Assembly: GCF_013282625.1 (NCBI RefSeq)
Contig: NZ_CP054020.1
Coordinates: forward strand, 1,488,001-1,552,000
DNA from: Thiomicrorhabdus xiamenensis
GTDB lineage: Bacteria > Pseudomonadota > Gammaproteobacteria > Thiomicrospirales > Thiomicrospiraceae
Reading direction: 5' to 3'
Length of the DNA stretch: 64,000 bases
Position 1 is the first letter of the stretch. The number at the start of each line of letters is the position of its first letter. Under the pieces are notes generated by a model, which worked only from the letters and a program-made list of their open reading frames with translations, was not told where the DNA came from and ran no database searches. The position numbers and the translations under genes are program-made. Shown here piece after piece: positions 43,555 through 53,726 of this stretch.

Positions 43555-46458
43555 CTAATCGTGTTCAACAACGCCTGATTTAAGTTTGAAAGCCTTGATG
43601 ATAGATTGCATAGTGTCTGCCGACTCTTTCAAACCTTCTGTGCTGGCAGTGGTTTCTTCAACAAGTGCGGCATTCTGTTGTGTGACGCTGTCGATATGTG
43701 TAATTGATTTATTCACCTCTTCCACACCTACCGACTGGTCTTTGGAAGCCCGCTCGACTTCAGAAATAATCGATTGAACCTGTCCAGTAATATCCGTCAC
43801 CTCTCTCAGAGACTCTCCTACACGATCAACCTGTTGGACACCAATATCAATCGCTGCGCTGGAGGCTTGAATCAACTGCTCGATCTCTTTGGTTGCTTCC
43901 GCTGACTTACCGGCCAGATTACGGACTTCGCCGGCGACAACGGCAAAACCACGCCCATGCTCGCCAGCTCTCGCCGCTTCAACGGCGGCATTTAGAGCCA
44001 ACAGGTTAGTTTGGAATGCAATTGAGTCAATCAACACCGTAATATCGCGGATTTTCTGTGATGACTCCTGAATACCCTGCATTGATTTACGGGTATCTTC
44101 CATTGCACTGTTCGCCATTCCAAGCTTCTGGCTCTGCTGATTCGAGAGGTTTGAGGCTTCAATGGTATTATCCAGATTACTGCGAATCTGCGCAGTCGTC
44201 TGCTCCATAGCGGCTGACGTTTCTTCCAGGGATGCCGCCTGACTCTGGGTCCGCTGATTGAGACTCTGGGTTCCTTCCACGACATTTTCGGTATTTTCAT
44301 AGACTCTGAATGCAGCCTGACGCAGTTTCATCATTGTTTCCGTCAGGCGTTCCATGCTGGCGTTTACTGCCGTTTTCGCGTCGTTCAGAGCATATTCATA
44401 ATCACCGCTGATTGGTTGTGAGAAATCACCTTCCGCCATTCGTTCACTTGCCTGAACAACATCGGAAAACCCTTGTTCAATCAATACCAGAGACTGGTTA
44501 ATGCTTTTCTGTAAATTCTCAATATCGCCTTGCTGGAAGTTAAGGATCCGCTCATCCAATTTCCCGCGAGCGGCATACCCCATAACTTTATTGATTTCAG
44601 AGAAGACTTCCGCCAGGTTTTGTATCGCCGAAAAACCTCTCTCGACAATCAGCGCATACTCCCCCGTCAGATTGTGCTGTGATTGATTACGGAAGTTCCC
44701 TTTTTGCATATTTTCCATAACCTCACCCAGAGTTCCAAAGGTATCCTGCAAAACTTCACAGGTATGGTTAATGCGCCCTTTTAACATATCGTAATCGGAC
44801 TCAAACGGGGTACGAATCCGATAATCCAGACGACCTTTAACCAACTCTTCCATAGCGGCATTCGACTCGGCAATAATACATTGCGATAACATGACCTGGC
44901 GATTATAGGCCATACCTAACTGACCGATTTCATCCTTGGCATAGTAGCGTACGCGTGCAAACAAATTACTTTGCGCCGTCGCCACATCCATCGTTCTCTG
45001 GACGTTTTTTAACGGTTTGAGAATAAACAGCCATAGAAGCCAGGCAATAATCAAAGCAAGAATCACCACCGTAATGACCACATTCATAAACGCCTGAATG
45101 GCTATATCAACCTTTGCGCCAACATAATCATTGTAGGCAGCAACCGGTTCACTGAGAATGTGATACCCCATTAACTCTCCGGATTGCGACTTAATAGGCG
45201 TTGAGGCGTGAAAATAGGTTTCACCGACAAAATAGCCGTTGGAAAACAACGAATCGATATCAATTCTTTTTAGAAGTTCAATCTGTTTCAAACTGTTTTC
45301 ACTTGAGAATTGCTGATTATTACCTACTACCCATTTATCATCGCTGGAAACAGGTCGGTTTTTAGCGTTTTTCTGTCTGAACTGATCACCTTTAAGAGCA
45401 TAATCAACCGACATGGCTGCCAGATATAACTGATCCTGTTTTTCGAAATCACGACGTAATGAACCGACGCCTTGAATAAATTCGACAAACCCTTCATAAC
45501 GCCCCTGATAGAAAACCGGAACGATCGATTTGATGTTGTAACCCACAGAACTGAGCGCATTGGTTACCAATGGCTTAGGCTCTAGACTCATTTTTTGAAT
45601 ATAGCTGCGTGCCGAAAGGTCGTCCATTCGCTGCTGTTCAAGCGGCTTCCAGGATTTAAGATAAGATATGCCGTTTTCATCGACAAAATGCAACTTAACA
45701 TTCTTCAAATCGGAAAACTTCGAATAACTTTGACCTGCTTCGGCCAGTAACTTCAATAAAGCCGCCTGATCCCTTTCAGCGACAAATTTTGCGACATGGT
45801 CAGAAAAAGTAATCCCGATTGCATTGGTAATCCCGATATCGTGCTTTTTCTCCATTTTAGCGGTAACGTATTTGCCCAAAGTCACCGAACGATAATCGGC
45901 CGAGTCCCGTTTAATCTCGTTAATTTCATTTATTGCCATAAAACCGGCAACGGCAATAATCAGTAAGGAGGCCAGCAAAATGGCTAAAAGGGTTTTCGTC
46001 AACAGAGAAGCACGCTGCAGACCGAAACGAGACATCCATTTATGATAATTTTCGCCAATCCAGATTCCGTTGGTATAAACTTTTTTGCCGTCGGCAATTT
46101 CTCGATACAGGCTTTCATAGCCAGCAATTCGGGCGGGATCGGAAACCACTCTTTTGATTGAGGTATAACCGATATAACGCCCTTTTTCGAAAATAGGCTG
46201 AATCGTCATTTCCGCCCAGTAAGTTTCACCGTTCTTTTTCATTTCCTGAATCGGGAACTGCACCGGATGGTTCTTACTTACCTGCTCTTGAATTGTCGTC
46301 TGGATCTGTTCGGGAATGCCCGGTGCTCGAAGCATACTAGTTGGTTGCCCGAGAATTTCCTCTTCACTGTAACCCAACCACTCAATGTAATCCTGATTGA
46401 TGTAATCAATTCTTCCTTCAGCATTAACATTCGCAGCCAACCTTAAATTATCAGTCAT
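43555..46458 (-). CDS. PAS-dCache-HAMP methyl-accepting chemotaxis protein
   Basis: A 967-residue chemoreceptor. Order: cytoplasmic N-terminal PAS domain (about 5-110, with [20 protein letters not shown]), TM1 (about 156-177), a large periplasmic double-Cache type sensor (about 180-452; [20 protein letters not shown] matches the dCache_3 style), TM2 (about 458-480), HAMP plus further HAMP-like helical repeats (480-700), and the signalling domain (tip about 850-880, [20 protein letters not shown] and [18 protein letters not shown]). The PAS is of Aer type but lacks a seen FAD motif check. The C-terminus lacks NWETF-like tail. Monocistronic. Confidence 0.9.
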   Translation of the reverse strand: MTDNLRLAANVNAEGRIDYINQDYIEWLGYSEEEILGQPTSMLRAPGIPEQIQTTIQEQVSKNHPVQFPIQEMKKNGETYWAEMTIQPIFEKGRYIGYTSIKRVVSDPARIAGYESLYREIADGKKVYTNGIWIGENYHKWMSRFGLQRASLLTKTLLAILLASLLIIAVAGFMAINEINEIKRDSADYRSVTLGKYVTAKMEKKHDIGITNAIGITFSDHVAKFVAERDQAALLKLLAEAGQSYSKFSDLKNVKLHFVDENGISYLKSWKPLEQQRMDDLSARSYIQKMSLEPKPLVTNALSSVGYNIKSIVPVFYQGRYEGFVEFIQGVGSLRRDFEKQDQLYLAAMSVDYALKGDQFRQKNAKNRPVSSDDKWVVGNNQQFSSENSLKQIELLKRIDIDSLFSNGYFVGETYFHASTPIKSQSGELMGYHILSEPVAAYNDYVGAKVDIAIQAFMNVVITVVILALIIAWLLWLFILKPLKNVQRTMDVATAQSNLFARVRYYAKDEIGQLGMAYNRQVMLSQCIIAESNAAMEELVKGRLDYRIRTPFESDYDMLKGRINHTCEVLQDTFGTLGEVMENMQKGNFRNQSQHNLTGEYALIVERGFSAIQNLAEVFSEINKVMGYAARGKLDERILNFQQGDIENLQKSINQSLVLIEQGFSDVVQASERMAEGDFSQPISGDYEYALNDAKTAVNASMERLTETMMKLRQAAFRVYENTENVVEGTQSLNQRTQSQAASLEETSAAMEQTTAQIRSNLDNTIEASNLSNQQSQKLGMANSAMEDTRKSMQGIQESSQKIRDITVLIDSIAFQTNLLALNAAVEAARAGEHGRGFAVVAGEVRNLAGKSAEATKEIEQLIQASSAAIDIGVQQVDRVGESLREVTDITGQVQSIISEVERASKDQSVGVEEVNKSITHIDSVTQQNAALVEETTASTEGLKESADTMQSIIKAFKLKSGVVEHD

Positions 46459-46626
46459 CCATCCACCTTCAATATTTCCTTATTGCACCATAAAAGATAC
46501 TTTAACCAAAAAAAACCACATTGGAAGTATGCTTTCTAATTAAATGATCTTTTTCAGACGTTTTCTCGATACAACTCAAGTCTTCGGCTCACAGCCCGCA
46601 CTATTCAGACTTCTTCAAACAATAAA

Positions 46627-46649
46627 AAACCCCGCTCGCGGCGGGGTTT
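46627..46649 (-). terminator. Intrinsic terminator of rppH
   Basis: AAACCCCGC and GCGGGGTTT form a 9-bp stem with loop TCGCG, followed by T's on the minus strand, 18 bases after rppH. Confidence 0.9.
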
Positions 46650-46666
46650 CGTAAAAAGACACTCAA

Positions 46667-47149
46667 TTACAGCCAGAATTTATTCAATGCATGCTCCAGT
46701 TCGGTCAAGGCTTTGTGGTACACAGCCTGTTTGAAGTTAACCACTTCCTGAACCGGACGCCAGTAATCGACCCAGTCCCAATCTTCGAACTCCGGCGTAT
46801 CATGCCGGTTAAGGTCAATCCGACTGGCGTCGCTTTCCAAGCCCAGCAGAAACCAGACCTGCTTCTGCCCGACGCACAAAGGCTGACTGTTGTGCCGGAT
46901 CAGGTGCTTGGGCAGATCATAACTGAGCCAGCCGTTGGTACGACCAAGCACACGTACATCCGAAGGTTCCAGACCGACCTCTTCTTTCAGTTCGCGAAAA
47001 GCGGCCTGTTGCGGAGTTTCATGCTCGCGAATTCCTCCTTGCGGAAATTGCCAGGCTTCCTGATGAATCCTCTTCCCCCAAAACAGCTTGCCATCTTTAT
47101 TTACTATTATTATTCCGACATTCTGTCGATATCCATGTTCATCTATCAT
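46667..47149 (-). CDS. rppH: RNA pyrophosphohydrolase
   Basis: Removes pyrophosphate from 5'-triphosphate RNA, starting 5'-dependent mRNA decay. The 160-residue protein begins MIDEHGYRQNVGIIIVN, and carries the Nudix box GGIREHETPQQAAFRELKEEVGLE (about 38-61), then WLSYDLPKHLIRH. These match E. coli RppH closely. It is divergent from the HAD-IB gene, a pairing seen in other gammaproteobacteria. Confidence 0.95.
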   Translation of the reverse strand: MIDEHGYRQNVGIIIVNKDGKLFWGKRIHQEAWQFPQGGIREHETPQQAAFRELKEEVGLEPSDVRVLGRTNGWLSYDLPKHLIRHNSQPLCVGQKQVWFLLGLESDASRIDLNRHDTPEFEDWDWVDYWRPVQEVVNFKQAVYHKALTELEHALNKFWL

Positions 47150-47348
47150 GAAAAACTAAAAACACTCAAAATCATTTAATTCGGATAATAGTGCCTAAAA
47201 TGCGCGGATTTTTCAATTTAAAATTGCCGTTTAGTTCACGCCTGATAAGAAATAATTAATATTTAGCAGGCTTGATTTTTCCGCACTCTGGAACATTTTT
47301 TGGTGTTTAATCACATGCACAGGGAATGATTCGCAGCCGTCGAATCGG

Positions 47349-47376
47349 TTGACAAAAATGCGTTATCCGCTAGGAT
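47349..47376 (+). promoter_or_regulatory. Sigma-70 promoter of the HAD-IB gene
   Basis: TTGACA (47349-47354), 16-base spacer, TAGGAT (47371-47376), giving a predicted start about 30 bases before the ATG at 47414. Confidence 0.6.
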
Positions 47377-47413
47377 GCGCATCAATTCATTTTGTATATA
47401 AGGCTTTAAAGTC

Positions 47414-48070
47414 ATGGCTTTAGCGATTTTCGATCTTGATAACACTCTGATTGCCAACGACAGTGATTATCTGTGGGGCGAGTTTCTGGTTCAGAAAGGT
47501 TACGTTGACGGCGAAGCCTTCGCCAAAACTAACGCGCAGTTTTATGAAGACTATAAAAACGGCACACTGGATATTTACGCCTATCAGCGATTCGCCCTGC
47601 AACCCTTAAGCGAGCAGAGCATGGAAACACTGACCGAATGGCATCGCCAATTCATGAATGAGTTCATCGAACCGATCGTTTTACCGAAAGCGCTGGCACT
47701 GGTCGAAAAGCATAAACAGCAAGGCGACGATGTTTTAATCATCACGGCAACCAACACCTTTATTACCCGGCCGATCGGATTGCGTTACGGAATCGAAACA
47801 CTCCTAGGTACGGAAGGAGAAATCAAAGCCGGTCGTTATACCGGCGAGGTCGAAGGCACTCCGACGTTTCAGGAAGGCAAGGTCGTTCGTCTGCAGGAGT
47901 GGCTGCAATTAAACAATAAAAACCTTGATGGCAGCTATTTCTATTCCGATTCGCACAATGACCTGCCGTTGCTAAAATTGGTTGATCATCCGATCGTTGT
48001 CGACGGCGATGAAAAGTTGATCGCTTATGCTCAAGCGCATGACTGGCCGTGCATTTCATTGCGCGATTAA
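47414..48070 (+). CDS. HAD-IB family hydrolase (SerB-like phosphatase)
   Basis: A 218-residue HAD subfamily IB protein. Motif I is AIFDLDNTLIANDSDYLWGE (about 3-22), motif II is VLIITATNTFITRPIG (about 107-121), and motifs III/IV are KVVRLQEWL and YFYSDSHNDLPLLKLVDHPI (about 180-200). Similar proteins are phosphoserine or other small phosphate-ester phosphatases; exact substrate is unknown. It sits by rppH as in many relatives. Confidence 0.88.
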   Translation: MALAIFDLDNTLIANDSDYLWGEFLVQKGYVDGEAFAKTNAQFYEDYKNGTLDIYAYQRFALQPLSEQSMETLTEWHRQFMNEFIEPIVLPKALALVEKHKQQGDDVLIITATNTFITRPIGLRYGIETLLGTEGEIKAGRYTGEVEGTPTFQEGKVVRLQEWLQLNNKNLDGSYFYSDSHNDLPLLKLVDHPIVVDGDEKLIAYAQAHDWPCISLRD

Positions 48071-48110
48071 GCGACCAAAAAGCGATCAGACAACAAAGTT
48101 TTAAAACAAA

Positions 48111-48145
48111 AAAGCCGTGGTAAGACAATGCATTACCACGGCTTT
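48111..48145. terminator. Bidirectional intrinsic terminator
   Basis: AAAGCCGTGGTAA (48111-48123) and TTACCACGGCTTT (48133-48145) form a perfect 13-bp stem between the HAD-IB gene and the converging flavodoxin gene. Confidence 0.9.
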
Positions 48146-48169
48146 CTACTAAATATTCGAAACAGAAAG

Positions 48170-48685
48170 TTACAGTTCGAATTCTTCTTTGATCTGCTCA
48201 ACCCAATTGTCGACGCGTTCATCGGTCAACTCCGGCTGCTGATCTTCATCAATTCCCAGACCGACAAAAAACTCTTCGTCTTCGGTAACCGCTTTCGACT
48301 CGTCGAATTCAAAACCGTCGGTTGAAGTATAACCCGCAGGCGTTGCTCCGTTTTCTACGGCGATGTCATGCATCATTCCCATGGCGTCCAGGAAATACTC
48401 GGAATAATCCGCCTGATCCCCCAGCCCGAAACAGGCAACCGTCTTACCGGTAAAATCGATTCCTTTGAAATCTTCCCAGAAATCGTCCCAGCTACTCTGC
48501 AATTCACCGTAGTACCAGGTTGGCTGACCAAGAATGATTTTATCGTACTTGGCAAAATCATCGGCACTGGCTGTGGCAATATCGTAAACATCAACCAGAT
48601 CTTCTCCCATCTTCTGCTTGATTAAATCTGCGACACGTTCGGTATTTCCGGTATCCGTTCCGTAAAATAGGCCAACTTTACTCAT
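48170..48685 (-). CDS. fldA: Long-chain flavodoxin
   Basis: FMN-binding electron carrier of 171 residues. The start at 48685 has AAAGGATCACAGC upstream and gives MSKVGLFYGTDTGNTERVAD, with the phosphate loop TDTGNT. The first flavin loop is LGQPTWYYGELQSSWDDF (Trp/Tyr stacking) and the second is CFGLGDQADYSEYFLDAMG; the inserted strand of long-chain flavodoxins is present (ENGATPAGYTSTDGFEFDES). It can replace ferredoxin under iron limitation. Confidence 0.95.
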   Translation of the reverse strand: MSKVGLFYGTDTGNTERVADLIKQKMGEDLVDVYDIATASADDFAKYDKIILGQPTWYYGELQSSWDDFWEDFKGIDFTGKTVACFGLGDQADYSEYFLDAMGMMHDIAVENGATPAGYTSTDGFEFDESKAVTEDEEFFVGLGIDEDQQPELTDERVDNWVEQIKEEFEL

Positions 48686-48846
48686 GCTGTGATCCTTTAA
48701 ACTGCTAGTTTGTCTGTTTGCTGCTACGGCCTGAGCCACCTTGATAAAAAGGTGGTAATTTCATCAACTATTGACTCAAGCAAAATTGGGCGCAATCATA
48801 GCATAGTCAGATTAACGCCTCATTTATTAAATTTTTATCGTTAATA

Positions 48847-49083
48847 ATGAAAAAAACTAATTCAGTCGACTGCTTCAAATGCAAACATTTCTATGTCACC
48901 TGGGAGCCTTCCAACCCTCGTGGCTGCAAGGCTTTCGGCTTCAAAACCGCCAAAATGCCCAGCCAGGTTGTGCTGGAAACATCCGGCGAAATCTGCCTGA
49001 AATTCGTTCCAAAAGAACCAGACAAGACCGACGGCAATCAGAAACCGGGTAACCGCAACAACGGCAATGGCTGGATTGCCTGA
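48847..49083 (+). CDS. Small cysteine-containing protein of unknown role
   Basis: A 78-residue protein, MKKTNSVDCFKCKHFYVTWE..., with Cys at about residues 9, 12, 27 and 50, arranged as CxxC, then PRGCKAFGFKT, then GEICLKF: probably a zinc-ribbon-like or metal site. The same pattern is seen in small proteins sometimes mislabelled as uracil-DNA glycosylase. Low-complexity Asn/Gly tail (DGNQKPGNRNNGNGW). No clear ribosome site before the ATG. Alone between flavodoxin and ampD. Confidence 0.7.
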   Translation: MKKTNSVDCFKCKHFYVTWEPSNPRGCKAFGFKTAKMPSQVVLETSGEICLKFVPKEPDKTDGNQKPGNRNNGNGWIA

Positions 49084-49178
49084 TCATTTTCCATTCTTAA
49101 CATTCAAGAATAGGTACATCTTAAAACAAGCCTCGTCCGAACGACCTGTTTAAAATCAAATATTACGCGCTTGACCCC

Positions 49179-49742
49179 TTAACGCAAAAAACGCTGTTGC
49201 AAGAGCCGTTCAAGCGCTTCCCAGACAAAATAGACGCCCGGATCGGTTTTTCGGCCCGGAGCAATGTCGCTATGACCGGTTACCGCCTCGGTCGGCATTT
49301 CCGGGTAAGCTTGCCAGATCGCATGGATTGACGTTGCCAGACTCTGGTATTGCGTTGCTGTATAGGGTGTAAAATCCGTCCCCTCCAACTCGATACCGAT
49401 CGAAAAATCGTTACAACTCTGACGCCCGTGATAACTCGACAGACCCGCATGCCAGGCACGCTTGTCAAAAGGGACATACTGAATAACCGAACCGTCGCGA
49501 CGGATAAATAGATGCGAAGAGACGCGCAAACCGTCAATCTTGGCGTAGTAAGGATCTTTTTGCGGATCAAGCTGATTGGTGAAAAGTTCGCTGACCCCCT
49601 CGCCTCCAAACTGATTCGGCGGAAGTGAAATACCATGGACAACAATCAGATCAAGCGACGCATTTTCCGGTCTTTCGTCGTAATTCGGACTTGGCACAAA
49701 TTGCGCCTGATCGAGGAGCTGTAAATCTGGCAAAACCTGCAT
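49179..49742 (-). CDS. ampD: 1,6-anhydro-N-acetylmuramyl-L-alanine amidase
   Basis: Cytoplasmic zinc amidase that frees anhydro-MurNAc from peptides in murein recycling and tunes AmpR-type induction elsewhere. The 187-residue protein (ATG at 49742, preferred over a TTG four codons earlier) has zinc ligands in LIVVHGISLPPNQFGG, KRAWHAGLSSYHGR, and VTGHSDIAPGRKTDPGVYF, with the typical NDFSIGIELEG segment. No ampR or ampE is seen nearby. It is divergent from nadC. Confidence 0.93.
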   Translation of the reverse strand: MQVLPDLQLLDQAQFVPSPNYDERPENASLDLIVVHGISLPPNQFGGEGVSELFTNQLDPQKDPYYAKIDGLRVSSHLFIRRDGSVIQYVPFDKRAWHAGLSSYHGRQSCNDFSIGIELEGTDFTPYTATQYQSLATSIHAIWQAYPEMPTEAVTGHSDIAPGRKTDPGVYFVWEALERLLQQRFLR

Positions 49743-49953
49743 AATTAAAATCAATTCCCTTGTATCAATGCCCGATAGTATAACGTCAATTCTGTATAAT
49801 GATTCCTATTTAAAAAGTGCGCAAAATAATCGACAGACTACGAAAAGTAACGATCAATCAACGCACGGTTATATGACACTAAAATCACCAGTAAGCCATT
49901 TGCCTGGCCGCACGTCAGAAAAGTGGCCCGTAAGCCCAAGTAAGTAAAAGACA

Positions 49954-50799
49954 ATGACTGACATTAACTACTTTGAAGATATTGAAAACACCGTCCAGAA
50001 AGCGCTTGAAGAAGACATTAAAGGCGGCGACCTGACCGCCAGTCTTATTCCGCAGGAAACCCAGGCTGATGCCGCTATTATTTGCCGTGAAGAAGCGGTG
50101 TTATGCGGTCGCCCCTGGTTCGACGAAGTGTTTCGTCAGGTTGATGACAGCATCAAGATTAACTGGCTTAAAGAAGAAGGCGAACCGGTGCATGCGAATG
50201 ACACTCTGTGTGAGATTTCCGGTTCTGCACGACATATTTTGACGGCCGAGCGTACCGCACTGAACTTTCTGCAAACACTTATGGCGACCGCAACCACCAC
50301 TTCAGCCTACATGAAATATCTGATCGGCAGCACAACGACTTTACTGGACACCCGTAAGACCCTTCCCGGCCTGCGCTTGGCACAGAAATACGCCGTCGCT
50401 TGCGGCGGAGCGCAGAATCACCGTATCGGCTTGTATGATGCGATCTTGATCAAAGAAAACCATATTATGGCAGCCGGCGGTATCAATGCCGCAGTTACAA
50501 ATGCCAAACGGCTCTACCCTTCGGTCAAAGTTGAGGTGGAAACGGAAAACCTCGATGAAGTCCAGCAAGCCCTTGAAGCCGGCGCCGATATCATTATGCT
50601 GGATAACTTCAGCATAGACATGATGCAGCAAGCGGTAGAAATGGTTGACCATAGAGCCAAACTGGAAGTCTCGGGCAATGTCGAAATTCAGCATCTGGCC
50701 GAACTGGCCGCGACCGGTGTTGATTACATTTCGACCGGCGCAATTACCAAGCACCTGCGCGCTATCGACTTGTCCATGCGTTTTAAAATGAATCAATAA
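49954..50799 (+). CDS. nadC: Nicotinate-nucleotide pyrophosphorylase (quinolinate PRTase)
   Basis: Converts quinolinate and PRPP to nicotinate mononucleotide in de novo NAD synthesis. The 281-residue protein has the family blocks EDIKGGDLTASLIPQETQAD, LTAERTALNFLQTLMATATT, LLDTRKTLPGLRLAQKYAVA, GGAQNHRIGLYDAILIKENH and the C-terminal VSGNVEIQHLAELAATGVDY. A TATAAT at 49795-49800 may be the -10 of its promoter. It is followed in 26 bases by the antiporter gene. Confidence 0.95.
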   Translation: MTDINYFEDIENTVQKALEEDIKGGDLTASLIPQETQADAAIICREEAVLCGRPWFDEVFRQVDDSIKINWLKEEGEPVHANDTLCEISGSARHILTAERTALNFLQTLMATATTTSAYMKYLIGSTTTLLDTRKTLPGLRLAQKYAVACGGAQNHRIGLYDAILIKENHIMAAGGINAAVTNAKRLYPSVKVEVETENLDEVQQALEAGADIIMLDNFSIDMMQQAVEMVDHRAKLEVSGNVEIQHLAELAATGVDYISTGAITKHLRAIDLSMRFKMNQ

Positions 50800-50825
50800 C
50801 CCTCTGTTTTTAAAGGATTACCAGT

Positions 50826-52838
50826 TTGAACTCACACGAAGACCACCTACTGTTTAATGCCGTCTTCCTGTTGGCTATTGCAGTAATAGCAGTCGCCTTT
50901 TCGCGCCGTCTGTCCTTCCCGCCGATTCTCGGTTACATTGCCGTCGGGATGATTGTCGGTCCGCACGGTTTCAGTCTCATCGAAAACGAAGAAAACATCG
51001 CTCTTCTCGCCGAACTGGGAATCGTATTCCTGCTGTTCGCCATAGGGCTGGAGTTTTCCATCAACCAGATGATGGCGATGCGCAAACTGGTTTTCGGCAT
51101 GGGTAGCGTTCAAGTACTGACCACCGCCGTAGTCGTCTACTTTATCGGTCACCTTGCCGGTCTGGACACCAATACCAACATCGTCATAGCCAGCGCTTTC
51201 GCCCTCTCGTCCACTGCAATCGTCATTAAACAGCTGGTCGAACAATCCGAAATACAATCGCGTCATGGCCGCTCGGTTCTGGGCATACTGATTTTCCAGG
51301 ACATCATGGCGATTCCATTACTGATCCTGATTCCAACACTGGCAATGAGCAGCAACGAAGACGGTGCCCTGGCAATGGCGATGACCATCGCCTTCCTCAA
51401 AGGGATTTTTGTGGTCGTGATCATGCACCTGATCGGGCGCTATCTGCTGCGCCCGCTGTTCCATGAAGTCGCTTCGGCCAAATCTCAGGAGTTGTTCACG
51501 CTGACTGTTCTGACCGTTGCCTTGGGGGCTGCCGCCTTCACCGAAGAGATGGGACTCTCTATGACATTAGGGGCTTTCCTGGCCGGGATGATGTTATCGG
51601 AAACCGAATACCGTCACCAGATCGAATCCGATATTCGCCCGTTCCAGGACATTCTACTCGGACTGTTTTTCGTTACGGTCGGTATGATTATTTCCATCGA
51701 TATCCTCAGCAAATATTTCCTTGAGGTCATCGGCATCACCATCGCCATTATCATCGTCAAGGGCGTCATTATCTATTTCGCTTCGCGTCTGTTCAACAAG
51801 GAGCCGGGCGTATCGGCACGTATCTCCCTGTCTCTGGCGCAGGTCGGTGAATTCGGGCTGGTATTGATGACGCTCGCATTCACTTACAACCTGATGCCGC
51901 AGGAAGAAGGTAATATCCTTTTGACAGCGGCGGTGCTAAGCATGGCGGTCGCCCCGTTCATGGTTAAATTCAACGGTCATATCGCCAAATTCCTGCATAG
52001 GGGAACCTATGCACAGAGTCATGAAACGCTGGCCGAATCAATTGCCGATCAGAACAAACACATCAGCAACCATGTCATTCTGTGCGGATTCGGGCGTGTC
52101 GGTCAGACCGTCGGACGCTTCCTGCACAATTCCAACGAAATTTTTACCGCACTGGATATGGATATCAAACGGGTTAACGAAGCCAGTTCTGCCGGTGAAA
52201 GCGTGTTTTACGGCGATGCGACCAAAGAAAGTATTCTCAGAGCGGCGGGGATTGAACGCGCCAAAATCGTGATTATCACTTTCAGCGATTACCATGCCTC
52301 CATGAAGATTCTGCTGCGTATCCGCCAGATCGATGCCAACATTCCAATTCTGGTACGTACCCTTGATGACTCGCACGTCAATGACTTTATCGAAGCTGGC
52401 GCCAACGAGGTTATCCCGGATACCTTTGAATCCAGCATCATGCTTTCATCGCACCTGCTGCTGATGATCGGGCATCCGCCAAGCAAGGTTTTACGCGAAA
52501 CGCGCCTGATCAGACGCGACCGTTACCGCCTGCTGGAAAACTTCTACCCCGGTGTTGACGACGACCCGTCCAACCCGCTGCAATCACACCAACTGATGAA
52601 AGGGATTATTCACAGTGTGCCGCTGAATGAAACCGATTTTGCCGTCAACAAGCTATTAAAAGAGATACCTCTGGAACGCTGGCAGGTCACGGCGGATGCA
52701 ATAAAACGCGGTCACGTGCGTGGAGAAAACCCTTCCGGTGAAACCAAACTGCGGATCGACGACCACATCGTACTCAGCGGATTGCCCGAAGATGTCGCCA
52801 AAGCCGAAACCTATATCCGAACCGGTAATCAGGATTAA
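50826..52838 (+). CDS. CPA2-type cation/proton antiporter, KefB/C-like
   Basis: A 670-residue monovalent cation:proton antiporter-2 protein. Residues about 5-385 form the Na/H exchanger domain with about twelve helices (SFPPILGYIAVGMIVGP, FALSSTAIVIKQL, the conserved EEMGLSMTLGAFLAGMML). A TrkA-N (RCK) domain follows (about 410-525, NHVILCGFGRVGQTVGRFL with NAD-type GxGxxG) and a TrkA-C domain (about 585-665). Start TTG at 50826 with AAGGATTACCAG before it. KefB/C are glutathione-gated potassium efflux systems; ligand specificity here is unproven, and no KefF/G partner gene is next to it. Possibly co-transcribed with nadC. Confidence 0.9.
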   Translation: MNSHEDHLLFNAVFLLAIAVIAVAFSRRLSFPPILGYIAVGMIVGPHGFSLIENEENIALLAELGIVFLLFAIGLEFSINQMMAMRKLVFGMGSVQVLTTAVVVYFIGHLAGLDTNTNIVIASAFALSSTAIVIKQLVEQSEIQSRHGRSVLGILIFQDIMAIPLLILIPTLAMSSNEDGALAMAMTIAFLKGIFVVVIMHLIGRYLLRPLFHEVASAKSQELFTLTVLTVALGAAAFTEEMGLSMTLGAFLAGMMLSETEYRHQIESDIRPFQDILLGLFFVTVGMIISIDILSKYFLEVIGITIAIIIVKGVIIYFASRLFNKEPGVSARISLSLAQVGEFGLVLMTLAFTYNLMPQEEGNILLTAAVLSMAVAPFMVKFNGHIAKFLHRGTYAQSHETLAESIADQNKHISNHVILCGFGRVGQTVGRFLHNSNEIFTALDMDIKRVNEASSAGESVFYGDATKESILRAAGIERAKIVIITFSDYHASMKILLRIRQIDANIPILVRTLDDSHVNDFIEAGANEVIPDTFESSIMLSSHLLLMIGHPPSKVLRETRLIRRDRYRLLENFYPGVDDDPSNPLQSHQLMKGIIHSVPLNETDFAVNKLLKEIPLERWQVTADAIKRGHVRGENPSGETKLRIDDHIVLSGLPEDVAKAETYIRTGNQD

Positions 52839-52904
52839 TCTGTAAAACACCTTCCAGAACCGGAAGGTCTGATTTAATGTCGATGGGAACCAGTCGTTTT
52901 GGTT

Positions 52905-53702
52905 TTAATCGGCCAACCAGATAAGAGACGCTATTCGCCCGGTGCGTCCGAAGTCGTTTTCGGATGCCGGGTAATGGCAGGCGTAACGGTACGAATAAAA
53001 CCGTTCCGGTTCGGCATAAGTACACAGACCGCTCTGCGTAACCTGCTCCACGCCATAGACTTGCAAGATGCGCTGAACAATGCCACCTAAATCGGCCAGA
53101 TATTTCCCCTCTTTGCCCGCTTCGGCCTGAAAGTAATCGGCTGCAAAAGCGTGTTTGCCGACAAATGCCTCGTGAACTTCAGAACCGACTTCAAAATTAG
53201 CTTGAGAAATCGACGGTCCGATCCACGCCAGAACTTGATTCGGTGGCGTCTTTTTTTGTTTGAGAACCTGCTGCAAGCTGCTTTCGACGATTCCGTCCAG
53301 CAACCCTTTCCAACCGGCATGAATCGCCGCTACCCAAGTACCGGCCCGGTCGCACAGCAAAATCGGCATACAGTCCGCGGTCATCACAACACAGGCGCGT
53401 TGCTGACGATCACTCCAACAGGCGTCGGCAACCGGCGGCACCTCTCCTTTTTCAGGAGGAACCTCGTCGAAATAAACCAACTTGGTCGTATGCTGCTGAT
53501 TCAACCACAAGGGTTCGCTCCGCAGCCCCAAATCCGCAACCAGCTTTTCCCGGTTGACCAGAACCTTCTGCGCATCGTCACCGACATGCAGTGCCAGATT
53601 AAGCGAATCGTAAGGTGTCGCACTGACACCGCCGGCTCGCGTGGTACTCAGCGCCCGGACATTATCCGGAGCCGGCCAATCGGGTTCGATTAAAGTCAGA
53701 AT
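52905..53702 (-). CDS. pgeF: Peptidoglycan editing factor / laccase-domain protein with non-canonical start
   Basis: Product of about 265 residues with the copper/zinc laccase-like domain (YfiH family): VMTADCMPILLCDRAGTWVA with the active Cys, AAIHAGWKGLLDGI with the active His, and RFYSYRYACHYPASENDFGR at the C-terminus. The N-terminus must extend beyond the first ATG at 53531, because the upstream in-frame bases encode the family start LTLIEPDWPAPDNVRALSTT. No ATG, GTG or TTG is available there: TAA stops the frame at seven codons before, and AAGGAG lies seven bases before ATT (53702), with CTG next (53699). ATT is preferred. Lies 24 bases after rluD, as in E. coli. Confidence 0.88.
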   Translation of the reverse strand: MLTLIEPDWPAPDNVRALSTTRAGGVSATPYDSLNLALHVGDDAQKVLVNREKLVADLGLRSEPLWLNQQHTTKLVYFDEVPPEKGEVPPVADACWSDRQQRACVVMTADCMPILLCDRAGTWVAAIHAGWKGLLDGIVESSLQQVLKQKKTPPNQVLAWIGPSISQANFEVGSEVHEAFVGKHAFAADYFQAEAGKEGKYLADLGGIVQRILQVYGVEQVTQSGLCTYAEPERFYSYRYACHYPASENDFGRTGRIASLIWLAD

Positions 53703-53715
53703 GAGAGGACTCCTT
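53703..53715 (-). promoter_or_regulatory. Ribosome site deciding the pgeF start
   Basis: AAGGAG (53715-53710) is followed by seven bases and then ATT, the only placement with normal spacing to a codon that keeps the conserved N-terminus. It argues for an AUU start, as known for infC. Confidence 0.6.
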
Positions 53716-53726
53716 TATTACGCCTC

